The translations under genes were made by a program, and so were the position numbers. DNA of 29,920 nt from Chloroflexota bacterium (GTDB lineage: Bacteria; Chloroflexota; Anaerolineae; Anaerolineales; Villigracilaceae), in contig JACPVD010000101.1 in assembly GCA_016191895.1 (NCBI GenBank), positions 1-29,920 of the forward strand, written 5' to 3'. Positions 21,082 to 28,479 of this stretch are shown here, in pieces. Under the pieces are notes generated by a model. The model was not told the origin of the DNA. It did not search any database and worked only from the letters and a program-made list of their open reading frames with translations. Each line of letters opens with the position of its first letter. The stretch's first letter is position 1.

Positions 21082-21864
21082 ATGACTTTCAAACTTTTTT
21101 TCCTTTCAGGTTTCCTGACATTACTCCTTTCGTCCTGTTCCTCCCTCGACGACTGGCTCGCTGTCTCGACCCCCATCCCTTTGACGGAAACCCCGGCTCC
21201 CACTTCGACCCGGGTCTGGTTCCCCCCATCCGCCACGCCTACGCCCCAACTTTTATCCACCAAGGAACCCACGCCCGAAATGCGCCCCGGTCTCAGCGCG
21301 GATATCCTCACCGACGACTTCACAAATCCCTTCGACTGGGAACTCGCCGCCTCCGACGAAGCCAGCGCAGACATCAACAACAACCGCCTGACCCTCGCCG
21401 CCCAAAGCGGAATCTACATGACCAGCCTGCGCCGCGACACCCTGCTCACCGACTACTACGCCGAGATCACCGCCCAGCCGGGGCTGTGCAAAGGGGACGA
21501 CAGTTACGGCATCCTCGTCCGCGCCAATGGCGGATCGTACTATCGCTTCGCCCTCGCCTGCGACGGCACCGTCCGTGGAGAACGCGTCAACAACAGCGTG
21601 CGGCTCGTCCTGCAACAGCCCATCCCCAGCGGAGACGTCCCGCCCGGCGCGCCGGGAACTGTCCGCATTGGCGTTTGGGCGGTGGGAAGTGAAATGCGCC
21701 TTTTTCTCAACGGACGCTTTCAATTCAGCATGAATGACCCCTCCTTCCCCATCGGCACCTTCGGAGTCTTCGTCCGCTCGGCAGGCGAAACCCCGGTGGT
21801 TGTTTCGTTCTCAGACCTGGTAATTCAGGAAGTGAATTACATCTTCCCCACATTGACCCCGTAA
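21082..21864 (+). CDS. Secreted lipoprotein with LamG/concanavalin-like domain
   Basis: This 260-residue lipoprotein has lipobox LLSSC (Cys19) and a Thr/Pro-rich linker (about 35-75). A beta-rich domain then starts ILTDDFTNPFDWELAASDEA. The later DSYGILVRANGGSYYRFALA and IGTFGVFVRSAGE are typical of LamG/DUF1080-like jelly rolls that bind glycans. It has no catalytic motif I can point to. The ATG at 21082 is chosen for the signal peptide; the frame extends upstream into the promoter. The lipoprotein at 25268 has the same layout. Confidence 0.7.
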   Translation: MTFKLFFLSGFLTLLLSSCSSLDDWLAVSTPIPLTETPAPTSTRVWFPPSATPTPQLLSTKEPTPEMRPGLSADILTDDFTNPFDWELAASDEASADINNNRLTLAAQSGIYMTSLRRDTLLTDYYAEITAQPGLCKGDDSYGILVRANGGSYYRFALACDGTVRGERVNNSVRLVLQQPIPSGDVPPGAPGTVRIGVWAVGSEMRLFLNGRFQFSMNDPSFPIGTFGVFVRSAGETPVVVSFSDLVIQEVNYIFPTLTP

Positions 21865-21866
21865 AG

Positions 21867-21917
21867 GAGTCGAAAGTCTTGTCCTGAGCCTGTCGAAGGG
21901 CTCCCGACTTTCGACTC
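21867..21917. repeat. 12-bp hairpin with a 20-bp element in its loop
   Basis: GAGTCGAAAGTC (21867-21878) and GACTTTCGACTC (21906-21917) are exact reverse complements. The loop holds GTCCTGAGCCTGTCGAAGGG (21881-21900) and then TCCC, the loop word of the palindromes at 24743-24791. Confidence 0.75.
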
Positions 21918-21931
21918 AAAGGGATAAAAGC

Positions 21932-21974
21932 AATCCAGAAGTAGAATTTCTGGATTCCCGCAAGTAGAACTTGC
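21932..21974. repeat. Pair of palindromes with an AAGTAGAA centre
   Basis: AATCCAGAA and TTCTGGATT pair across GTAGAAT (21932-21955). GCAAGTAGAACTTGC (21960-21974) repeats the centre with another arm. They lie between convergent genes. Confidence 0.6.
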
Positions 21975-21997
21975 AAAGTCCATTCATGGGAATAACA

Positions 21998-22057
21998 AAA
22001 CGTCCCGAAGGCTTGTAGGATATTGATGAGTCCTATCCAGCAGCCTTCGGGACGTTT
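21998..22057 (-). terminator. Terminator of the CoA-binding protein gene
   Basis: AAACGTCCCGAAGGC (21998-22012) and GCCTTCGGGACGTTT (22043-22057) form a perfect 15-bp stem with an inner small hairpin. Read on the minus strand it ends in TTTTGTTATT, 12 nt past the stop codon of the gene at 22070. Confidence 0.7.
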
Positions 22058-22069
22058 CAACTGCATGAT

Positions 22070-22561
22070 TCAATTCACATTCATGAACCCGAACAACTTC
22101 CACATGCCGCGCATGAACTTGTGACCGCCGTCGGGATTCAAGAACTGATTCGGGCACGAGCCGGGGATGACGGCGATGCCGTTGGCTTTGCACACATCCA
22201 CCGCCGACTGTGAGACGCTGGTCATGCCTGCCGCCAGACCGGGATTGGTTCCCATCATGCAATGCATCCAGACGTGCTTCACGCCCAAATCCACGCATTG
22301 GCTGACAACCTTATCCGTCACACTGGGATTCGCCAGGATGAAGACCGCATCCGGTTTGGACGGCAGAGAGGCCAGGTCGGGGTAACAGGCCTCGCCCTGG
22401 AAAGAAGCGAGGCGCGGGTTGACCGCAAAGACTTCGTATCCGGCATCCTTGAAATTCTTATACGCCGCATTGCAGCCCGTCTCGCGCTTGTCTGAAACGC
22501 CCACCACGGCGATCCTTTTCTGGGCAAGAAAATCCTGAACCATTGAGTCAAGTTTAGCCAT
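22070..22561 (-). CDS. CoA-binding domain protein (YccU-like)
   Basis: This is a 163-residue Rossmann-like protein. KRIAVVGVSDKRETGCNAAY is the CoA-binding opening. YEVFAVNPRLASFQGEACYP, ILANPSVTDKVVSQCVDLGV, HVWMHCMMG and GIAVIPGSCPNQ follow the YccU/CoA_binding_2 pattern. It lacks the ATP-grasp domain of acetyl-CoA synthetase, so it probably senses or binds CoA derivatives. AAGGAG lies 8 nt before the ATG. It stands alone between a lipoprotein gene and htpG. Confidence 0.8.
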   Translation of the reverse strand: MAKLDSMVQDFLAQKRIAVVGVSDKRETGCNAAYKNFKDAGYEVFAVNPRLASFQGEACYPDLASLPSKPDAVFILANPSVTDKVVSQCVDLGVKHVWMHCMMGTNPGLAAGMTSVSQSAVDVCKANGIAVIPGSCPNQFLNPDGGHKFMRGMWKLFGFMNVN

Positions 22562-22587
22562 TGCACAATCTCCTTATACTATCGTCT

Positions 22588-22620
22588 AAGTGACAGTCAC
22601 CTGCGAGGTGACTGTCACTT
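22588..22620. repeat. 15-bp perfect hairpin upstream of the CoA-binding gene
   Basis: AAGTGACAGTCACCT and AGGTGACTGTCACTT flank a GCG loop. The remaining part of this 319-nt spacer (22621-22880) shows no gene. It carries CGTCGCACCAGAC at 22785-22797, which recurs at 29875-29887, and a TATAAA at 22757-22762 without a well-spaced -35 box. Confidence 0.65.
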
Positions 22621-22880
22621 TCATATCTGAACCTACGCCCCCACGCGCCGAAGGTTTCTTCACTGACGATTATAGGGAGAAAGGTTACGACTTCAAGATG
22701 ACAAACCTCCCGATATGGGCGGGTTTTCTCTTACAAAAATTTTACGGTTTCCGGCTATAAATGGAGAAAACCAGCATACAGTAACGTCGCACCAGACGGG
22801 TAGACAAATTCCAAAACAGGCGAATCTCGCGGGTTGGATTTTTCTCCTGAGTCAGGCGCGACGCACCCGAGGAGCAAAAC

Positions 22881-24737
22881 ATGACAGACACAGCCCCGCA
22901 ACAATTCAATTTCAAGGCAGAGACCAGACAACTGCTTCATATTTTGATCCACTCGCTGTACAAGGACCGCGAGGTCTTTCTGCGCGAGTTGATCTCGAAC
23001 GCATCAGACGCGATCAACCGCCTGCGCTTCGAGATGCTGACGACGCAGGACGTGCTCGACCCGAAGGCGGATTTGAAGATCCACATCACAGCCGATAAAG
23101 AGAATGGCACGCTGACGATCACCGACACGGGCATCGGCATGACGCGTGAAGAGATAATCGACCACCTCGGCACCATCGCCCAATCCAGCGCGCGGAAATT
23201 CATGGAAGCGGCAAAAGACAAAAGCCTGGACGCCTCAGGGATGATCGGTCAATTCGGCGTCGGGTTTTACTCAGTCTTCATGGTCGCGGATTGGGTGCGG
23301 GTCACGTCGCGTTCCTTCCGACCGGACGCCCAGGCTGTGACCTGGTACGCCACCGGCGACGACTCTTATGAGGTGGGCGCCGCTGAGATGACCGAACGCG
23401 GCACACGCATCGAGATCAAACTCAAGGAAGATGCGGCGGAGTTCGCAGAAGAGTATCGCGTCAAGAACATCGTCAACAAACATTCGGATTACATCGGATT
23501 TCCCATCTATATCGGCGCGGAAGAGAAACCGGTCAACAAACAGACCTCACTTTGGCGCACGGCGCGGAACGAAGTCAAAGAGGAAGACTACAAGGACTTC
23601 TACCGCCAGACCACGCTCGATTTCGAAGACCCGCTCCTGCACATCCATATGGTGACGGATGCGCCCGTGCAGTTGTACGCCCTGCTTTTCCTGCCCGCCA
23701 AATCCGAGCGGAATATGTTCTCGCTCCGCAAGGATGACGGCTTGAAGCTCTACTCGCGCAACATCCTGATCGACGAATACAACAAAGACCTGCTGCCTGA
23801 ATACCTGCGCTTCGTGCAGGGCGTCGTCGACTCGGAAGACCTGCCGCTCAACGTCTCACGCGAAACGGTGCAATCGAGCGGGTTGATGCCGAAGCTGAAA
23901 AAGGTCCTGACCAATCAGGTCATCAAGGAATTGGAATCTTTGGCGAAAAAAGATGTAGAAAAATACAACTCCTTCTGGAGCGAGTTTGGCGTCTATCTCA
24001 AACAGGGAGTCGCCGCCAGCCCGGCGGATACGGAAACGATCACGCCTCTTTTGCGCTTCAAGACGAATCTACAGCCCGAAACCTGGTCTTCGCTGGAAGA
24101 ATATGCCTCGCGCATGAAGGACGGGCAGAAGGTCATCCATTACATCGTGGGGGAAGATTCCAAATCCGTACTGCGCAGCCCGCATTTGGATTCATTCCAC
24201 GCCAAGGGGTTGGAAGCGCTCCTGCTCACCGAACCGATGGACTCATTCATGTTGATGGGTCTGCGCAAGTTCAAGGATTACGAGTTGAAAAACGTCGCCG
24301 GGGCGGAGGTGGATGGGGAGGACCAGCCCAGGGCGGAGTCGGAAGCGGAGAAGATTCCCGAGGGAGATTTCAATTCGCTGGTGGAGCGCTTCAAACAGGT
24401 TTTGGGCGAACGGGTCGCGGACGTCCGCGCGAGCAGGCGGCTGGTCACTTCCGTGGCGCGGCTGGTGGATGCGGATGCGAATTCCAACCCCGATTTGCAG
24501 CGAGTGTATAAATATCTCGGCAGGGAGTACGAAATTCCAAAGAAGGTGTTGGAGTTGAACTCATCGCATGAGATTTTGAAGAACCTGCTTAAACTCGATG
24601 CGGGGTCCGAGTTGGGCAACATCGTCATTGAACAGATCTTCGACAGCGCCCTGCTGGTGGAGGGCATTCACCCCGACCCGTCGTCGATGGCGCCGCGCGT
24701 GCAGCAATTGATCGAAGCAGCGCTGGCGGGTAAATAG
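22881..24737 (+). CDS. htpG: Chaperone protein HtpG (Hsp90)
   Basis: This 618-residue Hsp90 is an ATP-dependent cytosolic chaperone for late folding of client proteins. The N-terminal GHKL ATPase domain has LRELISNASDAINRLR, ITDTGIGMT and GQFGVGFYSVFMVAD. The middle domain has DLPLNVSRETVQ, and the C-terminal dimerisation part ends LVEGIHPDPSSMAPRVQQLI. Length is close to E. coli HtpG. GGAG lies 8 nt before the ATG. I see no CIRCE-type operator upstream. It is expressed alone, with two palindromes downstream. Confidence 0.96.
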   Translation: MTDTAPQQFNFKAETRQLLHILIHSLYKDREVFLRELISNASDAINRLRFEMLTTQDVLDPKADLKIHITADKENGTLTITDTGIGMTREEIIDHLGTIAQSSARKFMEAAKDKSLDASGMIGQFGVGFYSVFMVADWVRVTSRSFRPDAQAVTWYATGDDSYEVGAAEMTERGTRIEIKLKEDAAEFAEEYRVKNIVNKHSDYIGFPIYIGAEEKPVNKQTSLWRTARNEVKEEDYKDFYRQTTLDFEDPLLHIHMVTDAPVQLYALLFLPAKSERNMFSLRKDDGLKLYSRNILIDEYNKDLLPEYLRFVQGVVDSEDLPLNVSRETVQSSGLMPKLKKVLTNQVIKELESLAKKDVEKYNSFWSEFGVYLKQGVAASPADTETITPLLRFKTNLQPETWSSLEEYASRMKDGQKVIHYIVGEDSKSVLRSPHLDSFHAKGLEALLLTEPMDSFMLMGLRKFKDYELKNVAGAEVDGEDQPRAESEAEKIPEGDFNSLVERFKQVLGERVADVRASRRLVTSVARLVDADANSNPDLQRVYKYLGREYEIPKKVLELNSSHEILKNLLKLDAGSELGNIVIEQIFDSALLVEGIHPDPSSMAPRVQQLIEAALAGK

Positions 24738-24742
24738 CGGAG

Positions 24743-24791
24743 TCCAACGACTCCCGTCGTTGGATTCAAAAGTCTCCCGACTTTTGAATCC
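24743..24791. repeat. Two back-to-back hairpins with TCCC loops
   Basis: TCCAACGAC-TCCC-GTCGTTGGA (24743-24764) overlaps GGATTCAAAAGTC-TCCC- followed by GACTTTTGAATCC (24762-24791). Both stems are perfect and share the GGA at the junction. No T-run follows. Confidence 0.75.
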
Positions 24792-24808
24792 ATAATAAGG
24801 AGAATCCC

Positions 24809-25177
24809 ATGAGTCCAGCACGTTTATCGAAGGTCGAAGCGGGGATACGGATCGTGCTCGAATTCAACGATGCCTTCAACCGGCATGACGTTCCCGGTAT
24901 GATGAAGTTGACGACAGAAGATACCGTCTTCGAGAACACGGCTCCCGCGCCGGACGGGACGGTTTATTCTGGCAAAGAGGCGGTGACTCAATTCTGGGTT
25001 GACTTCTTCCGCGAATCGCCGAAGGCGCACATCGAGATCGAAGAAATTTTCGGCATGGGCCAACACTGCGTCATGCGCTGGAAATATTCCTGGGGAGACG
25101 GTCACGTGCGCGGCGTGGATATTTTCAAGGTGAGGGAGGGCTTGATCTCGCAGAAACTGTCCTACGTCAAGGGGTGA
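24809..25177 (+). CDS. SnoaL-like (NTF2 fold) protein
   Basis: This is a 122-residue NTF2-fold protein. It has IVLEFNDAFNRHDVPGMMKL at the N-terminus, then FENTAPAPDGTVYSGKEAV and a sheet HCVMRWKYSWGDGHVRGVDI. It is the usual pattern of SnoaL-like ketosteroid-isomerase relatives. The RGVDIF-FKVREGLI segment is typical of the ester-cyclase/SnoaL subgroup. No catalytic assignment is possible. AAGGAG lies 7 nt upstream of the ATG. Confidence 0.8.
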   Translation: MSPARLSKVEAGIRIVLEFNDAFNRHDVPGMMKLTTEDTVFENTAPAPDGTVYSGKEAVTQFWVDFFRESPKAHIEIEEIFGMGQHCVMRWKYSWGDGHVRGVDIFKVREGLISQKLSYVKG

Positions 25178-25267
25178 GGCGGACACAAATTCAAGACTCT
25201 TGTCACTATCGTAATTTCCCGCTCCTTCATATACTTGGAATCACAACTGCCAAAAAAGGAGAATGTA

Positions 25268-26017
25268 ATGAAACATATAAATTTTACCGGGATCATCCTG
25301 TCGCTCACGGTGATCCTCTCTGCCTGCGCTTCGCCCACCCCGGTTGCTCCCACTGATACGCCGCTTCCGCCCCCGACCGACACAGCCTCTCCGCCCACCG
25401 CAACACTCGAACCTTCTCCCACGCCAGACCCGCTCCTCTTCCGCGACGATTTCGAAGGCGCATTGGATGAAGGCTGGGCATGGACGAACGAGAACAACAA
25501 ATACTGGAACCTGACGACCAACCCCGGCTGGCTGGAGATGAGCGCGCAGCCCGGCTACATCGGCGATGGGACGGTGAAGAACCTGTTGTTGCGCCCCATT
25601 CCCACGGGGAATTTCGAACTGGAGACGAAGGTCATCTTCGCGCCGAAGGGCAACTTCCAGATCGCGGCATTGGTGATCTACGAAAGCGGTCCGAACTTTG
25701 TACAATTCGGGCGCGCCTTTTGCGGTCCATGCCCAACAAAAGATGGATTCTATTTTGACATGTTCGTGGACGGCGTATTCGGCGGGCAGAACTTCGCCAC
25801 CGCCATCACCTCGGGAGACACCGTTTCCCTGAGACTGCGCCGCGAAGGGAACAAATACACCAGTTACGGCAGCCTCGACGGCGCGGACTGGCAGGTGATC
25901 GGCACCCACCAAACCGATATGAATCCCGGTTTCGTCGGCTTGACCGCCGCGCAGGCAAACGGCTCCCAACCCGGTCCGGCACAATTTGATTACTTCATTA
26001 TCAACGCATTACCATAA
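25268..26017 (+). CDS. Secreted lipoprotein with DUF1349/LamG-like domain
   Basis: This 249-residue lipoprotein has lipobox LSAC (Cys20). A Thr/Pro-rich linker (about 22-55) is followed by a beta-sandwich: FRDDFEGALDEGWAWTNENN, LEMSAQPGYIGD, FELETKVIFAPKGNFQIAAL, VSLRLRREGNKYTSYGSLDG and GFVGLTAAQ. This is the pattern of DUF1349 and GH43 C-terminal concanavalin-like domains, probably glycan binding. GGAG lies 6 nt before the ATG at 25268. Same architecture as the lipoprotein at 21082. Confidence 0.75.
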   Translation: MKHINFTGIILSLTVILSACASPTPVAPTDTPLPPPTDTASPPTATLEPSPTPDPLLFRDDFEGALDEGWAWTNENNKYWNLTTNPGWLEMSAQPGYIGDGTVKNLLLRPIPTGNFELETKVIFAPKGNFQIAALVIYESGPNFVQFGRAFCGPCPTKDGFYFDMFVDGVFGGQNFATAITSGDTVSLRLRREGNKYTSYGSLDGADWQVIGTHQTDMNPGFVGLTAAQANGSQPGPAQFDYFIINALP

Positions 26018-26030
26018 GTTGTAACCCATA

Positions 26031-26066
26031 AAAAAGACCTCCGAAATCAACTTCGGAGGTCTTTTT
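26031..26066. terminator. Bidirectional intrinsic terminator
   Basis: AAAAAGACCTCCGAA (26031-26045) and TTCGGAGGTCTTTTT (26052-26066) form a perfect stem with a 6-nt loop and runs of A and T on both sides. It lies between the lipoprotein gene and the convergent serC. Confidence 0.85.
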
Positions 26067-26073
26067 CTTTCCG

Positions 26074-26115
26074 CTCACTATTTGCTATTCACCATCCCCT
26101 ATTCACTGCTCTTTA
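26074..26115. repeat. Heptamer array reaching the serC stop codon
   Basis: CTCACTA, TTTGCTA, TTCACCA, TCCCCTA, TTCACTG and CTCTTTA follow with a 7-bp period. The last word contains the serC stop (TTA on the plus strand at 26113-26115). CTATTCACCAT is shared with the array upstream of mccB. Confidence 0.7.
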
Positions 26116-27204
26116 CCCGTTCTTCTTCTGAAACTCCTTCATAAACTTCGCCAGTTCCTTCGCGCCTTCAATCGTCATCGCGTTATAAACCGAAGCGCGC
26201 ATCCCGCCCACGGAGCGGTGTCCCTTCAAGCCGATCAGATCGTTCTTCTTGGCTTCCCTGGCGAAGGTATCTTCGAGTTCCTCGCTCGGCAAGCGGAAGG
26301 GAATGTTCATCAACGAACGCGCTTCCGGCACGGTATGTCCGCGATAGAAACCGCCGCTTTCGTCAATAGCGTTGTAGACGATACCAGCCTTCTCGCGGTT
26401 GATCTTTTCAACTGCCGCGAGTCCGCCGACCTTCTTCGCCCACTTGAAAACCAAGCCAACCATATAGATCGCAAACGAAGGCGGAGTGTTGTGCAACGAA
26501 CCGCTCTCGGCGAGGGTCTTGTAATCGAGCATCACGGGCAGGTTCTCGGGAGTACGGGCGAGCATGTCATCCCGCGCGATCACAACGGTCACGCCTGAAG
26601 GACCGGCATTCTTCTGCGCGCCCGCGTATAACAACGCATATTTCGATACGTCAATCGGGCGGCTGATGAAATCGGACGACGTATCGCAAACCAGCGGCAC
26701 GCCATCGGGCGGGGTCGGCTCGCTAAAATATTCCACGCCGTGAATGGTCTCGTTCGACGTGAAATGCAAATACGCGGCTTTCGGGTCGAGGTCCAAAGAC
26801 TTGGGCAGGCAGTTGAAACCGTCCGCTTCGGTATTGGCAGCCGCCCGCGCCGTTCCCAACTTCTTCGATTCCTTCAAGGCGATCTTGCTCCATGACCCCG
26901 TCACCACATAATCGGCAGAAGCGCCCGCCGCCCGCAGGTTCATCGGCAGCATCGCAAATTGCAGCGTCGCGCCGCCCTGCAAAAACATCACCTTGTAATT
27001 CGACGGGATGCCCAGCAGTTCGCGCAAATCCGCTTCGGCAGTTTGGATGACCGCTTCGAACTCCTTCGAACGGTGGCTGATCTCCATCACCGACATCCCC
27101 GTGCCTTTGAAGTTCAGCAACTCCGCCTGCGCCTCCTGCAACACCTCCAGCGGCAGCACACCCGGGCCCGGATTGAAATTATGGACTCGTTTTAAATCAG
27201 ACAT
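26113..27204 (-). CDS. serC: Phosphoserine aminotransferase
   Basis: This 363-residue class V PLP enzyme converts 3-phosphohydroxypyruvate and glutamate to phosphoserine and 2-oxoglutarate. It starts with VHNFNPGPGVLPLEVLQEAQ and has MSVMEISHRSKEF, MFLQGGATLQFAMLPMNL, CDTSSDFISRPID and the PLP Lys in YAGAQKNAGPSG. It ends near LKGHRSVGGMRASVYNAMTI. Length is normal. The ATG at 27204 has AGGAG 9 nt upstream; a longer frame passes through the promoter. It is divergent from serA, and both act in serine synthesis. Confidence 0.95.
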   Translation of the reverse strand: MSDLKRVHNFNPGPGVLPLEVLQEAQAELLNFKGTGMSVMEISHRSKEFEAVIQTAEADLRELLGIPSNYKVMFLQGGATLQFAMLPMNLRAAGASADYVVTGSWSKIALKESKKLGTARAAANTEADGFNCLPKSLDLDPKAAYLHFTSNETIHGVEYFSEPTPPDGVPLVCDTSSDFISRPIDVSKYALLYAGAQKNAGPSGVTVVIARDDMLARTPENLPVMLDYKTLAESGSLHNTPPSFAIYMVGLVFKWAKKVGGLAAVEKINREKAGIVYNAIDESGGFYRGHTVPEARSLMNIPFRLPSEELEDTFAREAKKNDLIGLKGHRSVGGMRASVYNAMTIEGAKELAKFMKEFQKKNG

Positions 27205-27301
27205 GGATTCAGACTCCTGTTTTGAATGGATTGAAGGACAAACGCCTCGATCGTAGACTTGGGCTTGACTCTGTTTCGACAGCAGTTGCCTGCCCTGTTG
27301 C

Positions 27302-27330
27302 ATTGTATCAAATCAGACACTACCATCCAA
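27302..27330 (-). promoter_or_regulatory. Promoter of serC
   Basis: On the minus strand TTGGAT (27330-27325) and TACAAT (27307-27302) are separated by 17 nt. The transcript would start near 27295, giving a leader of about 90 nt. Confidence 0.6.
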
Positions 27331-27342
27331 TTCATTATAAAT

Positions 27343-27355
27343 TTTGTCAGACAAA
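27343..27355. promoter_or_regulatory. Possible operator between the serC and serA promoters
   Basis: TTTGTCAGACAAA is a 13-bp perfect palindrome between the two divergent promoters. It lies 12 nt upstream of the serC -35 box and 42 nt upstream of the serA -35 box. It could bind a dimeric regulator of both genes. No protein can be named. Confidence 0.35.
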
Positions 27356-27397
27356 CCTACAAGAACAAATGGCACGATTCCCACCTGATGGTTGTCG

Positions 27398-27426
27398 TTG
27401 ACAAAGAATATCCTCATTGTTAGAAT
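27398..27426 (+). promoter_or_regulatory. Strong promoter of the serA leader
   Basis: A perfect TTGACA (27398-27403) and TAGAAT (27421-27426) are separated by 17 nt. This is the best consensus promoter in the window. Transcription should begin at about 27432-27434. Confidence 0.8.
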
Positions 27427-27431
27427 GACCG

Positions 27432-27446
27432 ATGTGTTGCGCATGA
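27432..27446 (+). CDS. Possible leader peptide Met-Cys-Cys-Ala
   Basis: ATG TGT TGC GCA TGA begins at the predicted transcript start and would be read as a leaderless mini-frame with two tandem Cys codons. A second ATG overlaps its stop (ATGA) and opens a 17-codon frame, MNSQTGTQPLRRFGSCF, which runs through the terminator hairpin. There is no direct proof of translation. Confidence 0.35.
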   Translation: MCCA

Positions 27447-27452
27447 ATTCAC

Positions 27453-27494
27453 AAACAGGAACTCAGCCGCTTCGGCGGTTTGGTTCCTGTTTTT
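27453..27494 (+). terminator. Intrinsic terminator in the serA leader (attenuator candidate)
   Basis: AAACAGGAAC (27453-27462) pairs with GTTCCTGTTT (27483-27492). An inner CCGC-TTCG-GCGG stable tetraloop stem lies at 27467-27478, and a run of five T ends at 27494. It lies about 20 nt after the promoter start and 80 nt before serA. No plus-strand gene precedes it, so it can only stop the serA leader transcript. Confidence 0.75.
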
Positions 27495-27507
27495 AATTTC
27501 ACTCATG

Positions 27508-27556
27508 GTAGCGCGAAATACCCTTCGCCAAACTCAGGGCAAGAATTTCGCGCTAC
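27508..27556. repeat. 12-bp hairpin with an inverted 20-bp element in its loop
   Basis: GTAGCGCGAAAT (27508-27519) and ATTTCGCGCTAC (27545-27556) are exact reverse complements. The loop holds CCCTTCGCCAAACTCAGGGC (27521-27540), the reverse of the CCTGAG...CGAAGGG element. Confidence 0.75.
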
Positions 27557-27573
27557 TAAAACAGGAGAATCCA

Positions 27574-28473
27574 ATGAAGATCATTATCTGCGACAAGACC
27601 GAAAAAGAATATATCGAACAGATGCGCGCCGCCGGGCTGACCGTTGACGTGCGTGACGACATCACCCCGGAACAGTTGCTGGTTGAACTGCCGAACTATG
27701 AGGGCATGGTCGTCCGTTCGCGCACCAAGGTCCGCAAAGACCTGATTGACGTGTGTCCTAATCTCAAGGTCATCGTCCGCGGCGGCGCGGGACTCGACAC
27801 CATTGACCACGAGTACGCCAAGGAAAAAGGCATCACGGTCATGAACACTCCGCTCGCCAATTCCAAATCGGTGGCGGAGCTTGCCATTGGTTACATGCTG
27901 ATGATGGCTCGCTCGCTTTATGCGGCATCTGCCACCATGAAAGCCGAAAAATGGGAAAAGAAAGCCTTCAACGGCGACGAGATCGGCGGCAAAACCCTCG
28001 GCTTGATCGGCATCGGCAACATCGGCAAGGAAGTGACCAAACGCGCCATCGCCATGGAAATGACCGTGGTTGCTTACGACCCGTATGTGAAAGAAATGGC
28101 TGGCGTCAAACTGGTCAGCCTCGATGAGTTGCTTGCCCAATCTGATTACATCAGCCTGCACCTGCCGAAGACCAAAGAATCCAGCAATATGATCGGCGCG
28201 GAACAGTTCGCCAAGATGAAGAACGGCGTCCGCATCGTCAACTGCGCGCGCGGTGGAATCGTCAACGAAGAAGCACTCTACGAAGCGCTGACCAGTGGAA
28301 AGGTCGCAGGAGCCGCGTTGGACGTCTTCAACGAAGAGCCCCCCACCGACTGGAAACTCGCCAAGCTTGACAACGTCATCGCATCCCCGCATATCGGCGC
28401 AGCGACAAAAGAAGCCCAAGCCCGCGTCGGCGCGGAAGTGGCAGAGAAGTTGATCGCGTTCGCGAAGAAATAA
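27574..28473 (+). CDS. serA: D-3-phosphoglycerate dehydrogenase (short type)
   Basis: This 299-residue enzyme oxidises 3-phosphoglycerate to 3-phosphohydroxypyruvate, the first step of serine synthesis. MVVRSRTKVRKDLIDVCPNL and VIVRGGAGLDTIDHEYAKEK open the substrate domain. The NAD domain has GLIGIGNIGKEV, and RIVNCARGGIVNEEAL and ASPHIGAATKEAQ carry the catalytic Arg, Glu and His. There is no C-terminal ACT or ASB domain, so feedback inhibition by serine through ACT is not expected. AGGAG lies 7 nt upstream of the ATG at 27574. A leader with promoter and terminator precedes it. Confidence 0.93.
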   Translation: MKIIICDKTEKEYIEQMRAAGLTVDVRDDITPEQLLVELPNYEGMVVRSRTKVRKDLIDVCPNLKVIVRGGAGLDTIDHEYAKEKGITVMNTPLANSKSVAELAIGYMLMMARSLYAASATMKAEKWEKKAFNGDEIGGKTLGLIGIGNIGKEVTKRAIAMEMTVVAYDPYVKEMAGVKLVSLDELLAQSDYISLHLPKTKESSNMIGAEQFAKMKNGVRIVNCARGGIVNEEALYEALTSGKVAGAALDVFNEEPPTDWKLAKLDNVIASPHIGAATKEAQARVGAEVAEKLIAFAKK

Positions 28474-28479
28474 CAAACC

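Noticed and set aside
22621..22880. CIRCE or other heat-shock operator before htpG
   Set aside because: No TTAGCACTC-N9-GAGTGCTAA-like inverted repeat is present in the spacer.
27556..28476. 306-codon minus-strand frame opposite serA
   Set aside because: Antisense of serA with no family signature. serA has clear catalytic motifs and a ribosome binding site.
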